From the NCBI GenBank assembly GCA_021776755.1, contig JAJFFI010000242.1:1-5825 (forward strand): DNA of 5,825 nucleotides, in the 5' to 3' direction. The notes under the pieces were generated by a model. It searched no databases. It saw only the letters and a program-made list of their open reading frames with translations, and was not told the DNA's origin. This DNA comes from Alphaproteobacteria bacterium. GTDB taxonomy: Bacteria > Pseudomonadota > Alphaproteobacteria > JAJFFI01. Below are positions 5,465-5,825 of the stretch, one piece after another. Each line of letters begins with the position of its first letter. Within the stretch, counting starts at the first letter, position 1. Made by a program: the position numbers and the translations under genes.

Positions 5465-5825
5465 ATGCCCGAAACCGCCTTGAAGAACCGCGACGAGCTC
5501 GAAGCCTGGGATCGCGATCACTTCTTCCATCCTTCGACCCATGTCGCCGGCCACGCGCGCGGCGACACGCCGACGCGCGTCATCGATACCGCCGAGGGCG
5601 TCTACATCACCGATCGTGCGGGCAAGAAATCCCTGGACGGGTTCGCCGGGCTCTACTGCGTCAACGTGGGCTATGGCCGCACCGAGATTGCGGACGCCAT
5701 CGCGGAACAAGCCCGCAAGCTCGCCTACTATCATTCCTATGCCGGGCACGGCAGCGAGGTCTCGATCACGCTTGCGCGCATGGTTGCCGAGCGCGCACCG
5801 AAAGGCATGGATCATGTGTTCTTCG
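5465..5825 (+). CDS. Class III PLP-dependent aminotransferase, N-terminal part (possible Atf/DoeD; runs off the right edge)
   Basis: The first 120 residues of a class III (omega-amino acid or diamine type) aminotransferase. Visible hallmarks are DRDHFFHPSTHVAGHARGD (16-34), the strand EGVYITDRAGKKSLDGFAGLYCVNVGYGR (44-72), and AERAPKGMDHVFF at the window end, just before the expected glycine-rich phosphate-binding segment. This N-terminal pattern is shared by putrescine/GABA-pyruvate transaminases (SpuC-like) and by the transaminases beside ectoine-degradation genes. The catalytic lysine lies beyond the window, so activity cannot be confirmed. The enzyme would move an amino group from a diamine or amino acid to a keto acid, giving the semialdehyde oxidised by the upstream dehydrogenase. 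The start at ATG 5465 is well supported by its ribosome site. The family is firm; the substrate (diaminobutyrate, GABA or other) is inferred from context only. Confidence 0.9.
   Translation, partial: MPETALKNRDELEAWDRDHFFHPSTHVAGHARGDTPTRVIDTAEGVYITDRAGKKSLDGFAGLYCVNVGYGRTEIADAIAEQARKLAYYHSYAGHGSEVSITLARMVAERAPKGMDHVFF

Noticed and set aside
4699..5815. Minus-strand open frames opposite the dehydrogenase and aminotransferase (254 and 136 codons)
   Set aside because: Shadow frames of two strongly conserved enzymes; no recognisable motif.

Overview
The window looks like chromosomal DNA from a high-GC alphaproteobacterium. This is inferred from third-position G/C codon use, a PleC/DivJ-like sensor kinase core, and a CtrA-like TTAA-spacer-TTAAC motif in front of that kinase. 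Genus cannot be read from the sequence. Coding density is high: every gap between genes is under 150 bases, and nothing resembling an rRNA, tRNA, CRISPR array, insertion sequence or phage gene is visible.

Layout. Positions 1-224 (minus) hold the 5' end of a class I SAM-dependent methyltransferase. It diverges across 91 bases from a soluble PAS-histidine kinase (316-1698, plus). Next, on the plus strand, are a membrane-anchored retropepsin-like aspartic protease (1762-2406) and a secreted protein of unknown function (2434-3213) with an apparent beta-sandwich followed by a helical tail. These two are 27 bases apart and could be cotranscribed.

The right half is a metabolic module, all on the plus strand: an Lrp/AsnC-family regulator (3276-3800), a GabD-type aldehyde dehydrogenase (3940-5433), and the start of a class III PLP aminotransferase (5465 to the window end). 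The order regulator, semialdehyde dehydrogenase, aminotransferase matches the asnC-ssd-atf end of the ectoine/hydroxyectoine catabolic clusters of marine alphaproteobacteria, and the doeX/doeC/doeD functions of Halomonas. The likely chemistry is transamination of an amino acid or diamine (for example diaminobutyrate or GABA) to a semialdehyde, which is then oxidised to the acid. The ectoine ring-opening genes are not present to the left, so the ectoine assignment is an inference from gene order.

The most notable non-coding region is the 139-base gap before the dehydrogenase. It carries a perfect 6+1+6 palindrome matching the E. coli Lrp consensus at 11 of 15 positions, directly followed by a hairpin, and then a strong Shine-Dalgarno sequence. 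The dehydrogenase itself lacks two residues that normally define succinate-semialdehyde dehydrogenases, so its substrate and cofactor preference deserve attention. I found no convincing wholly new system here.
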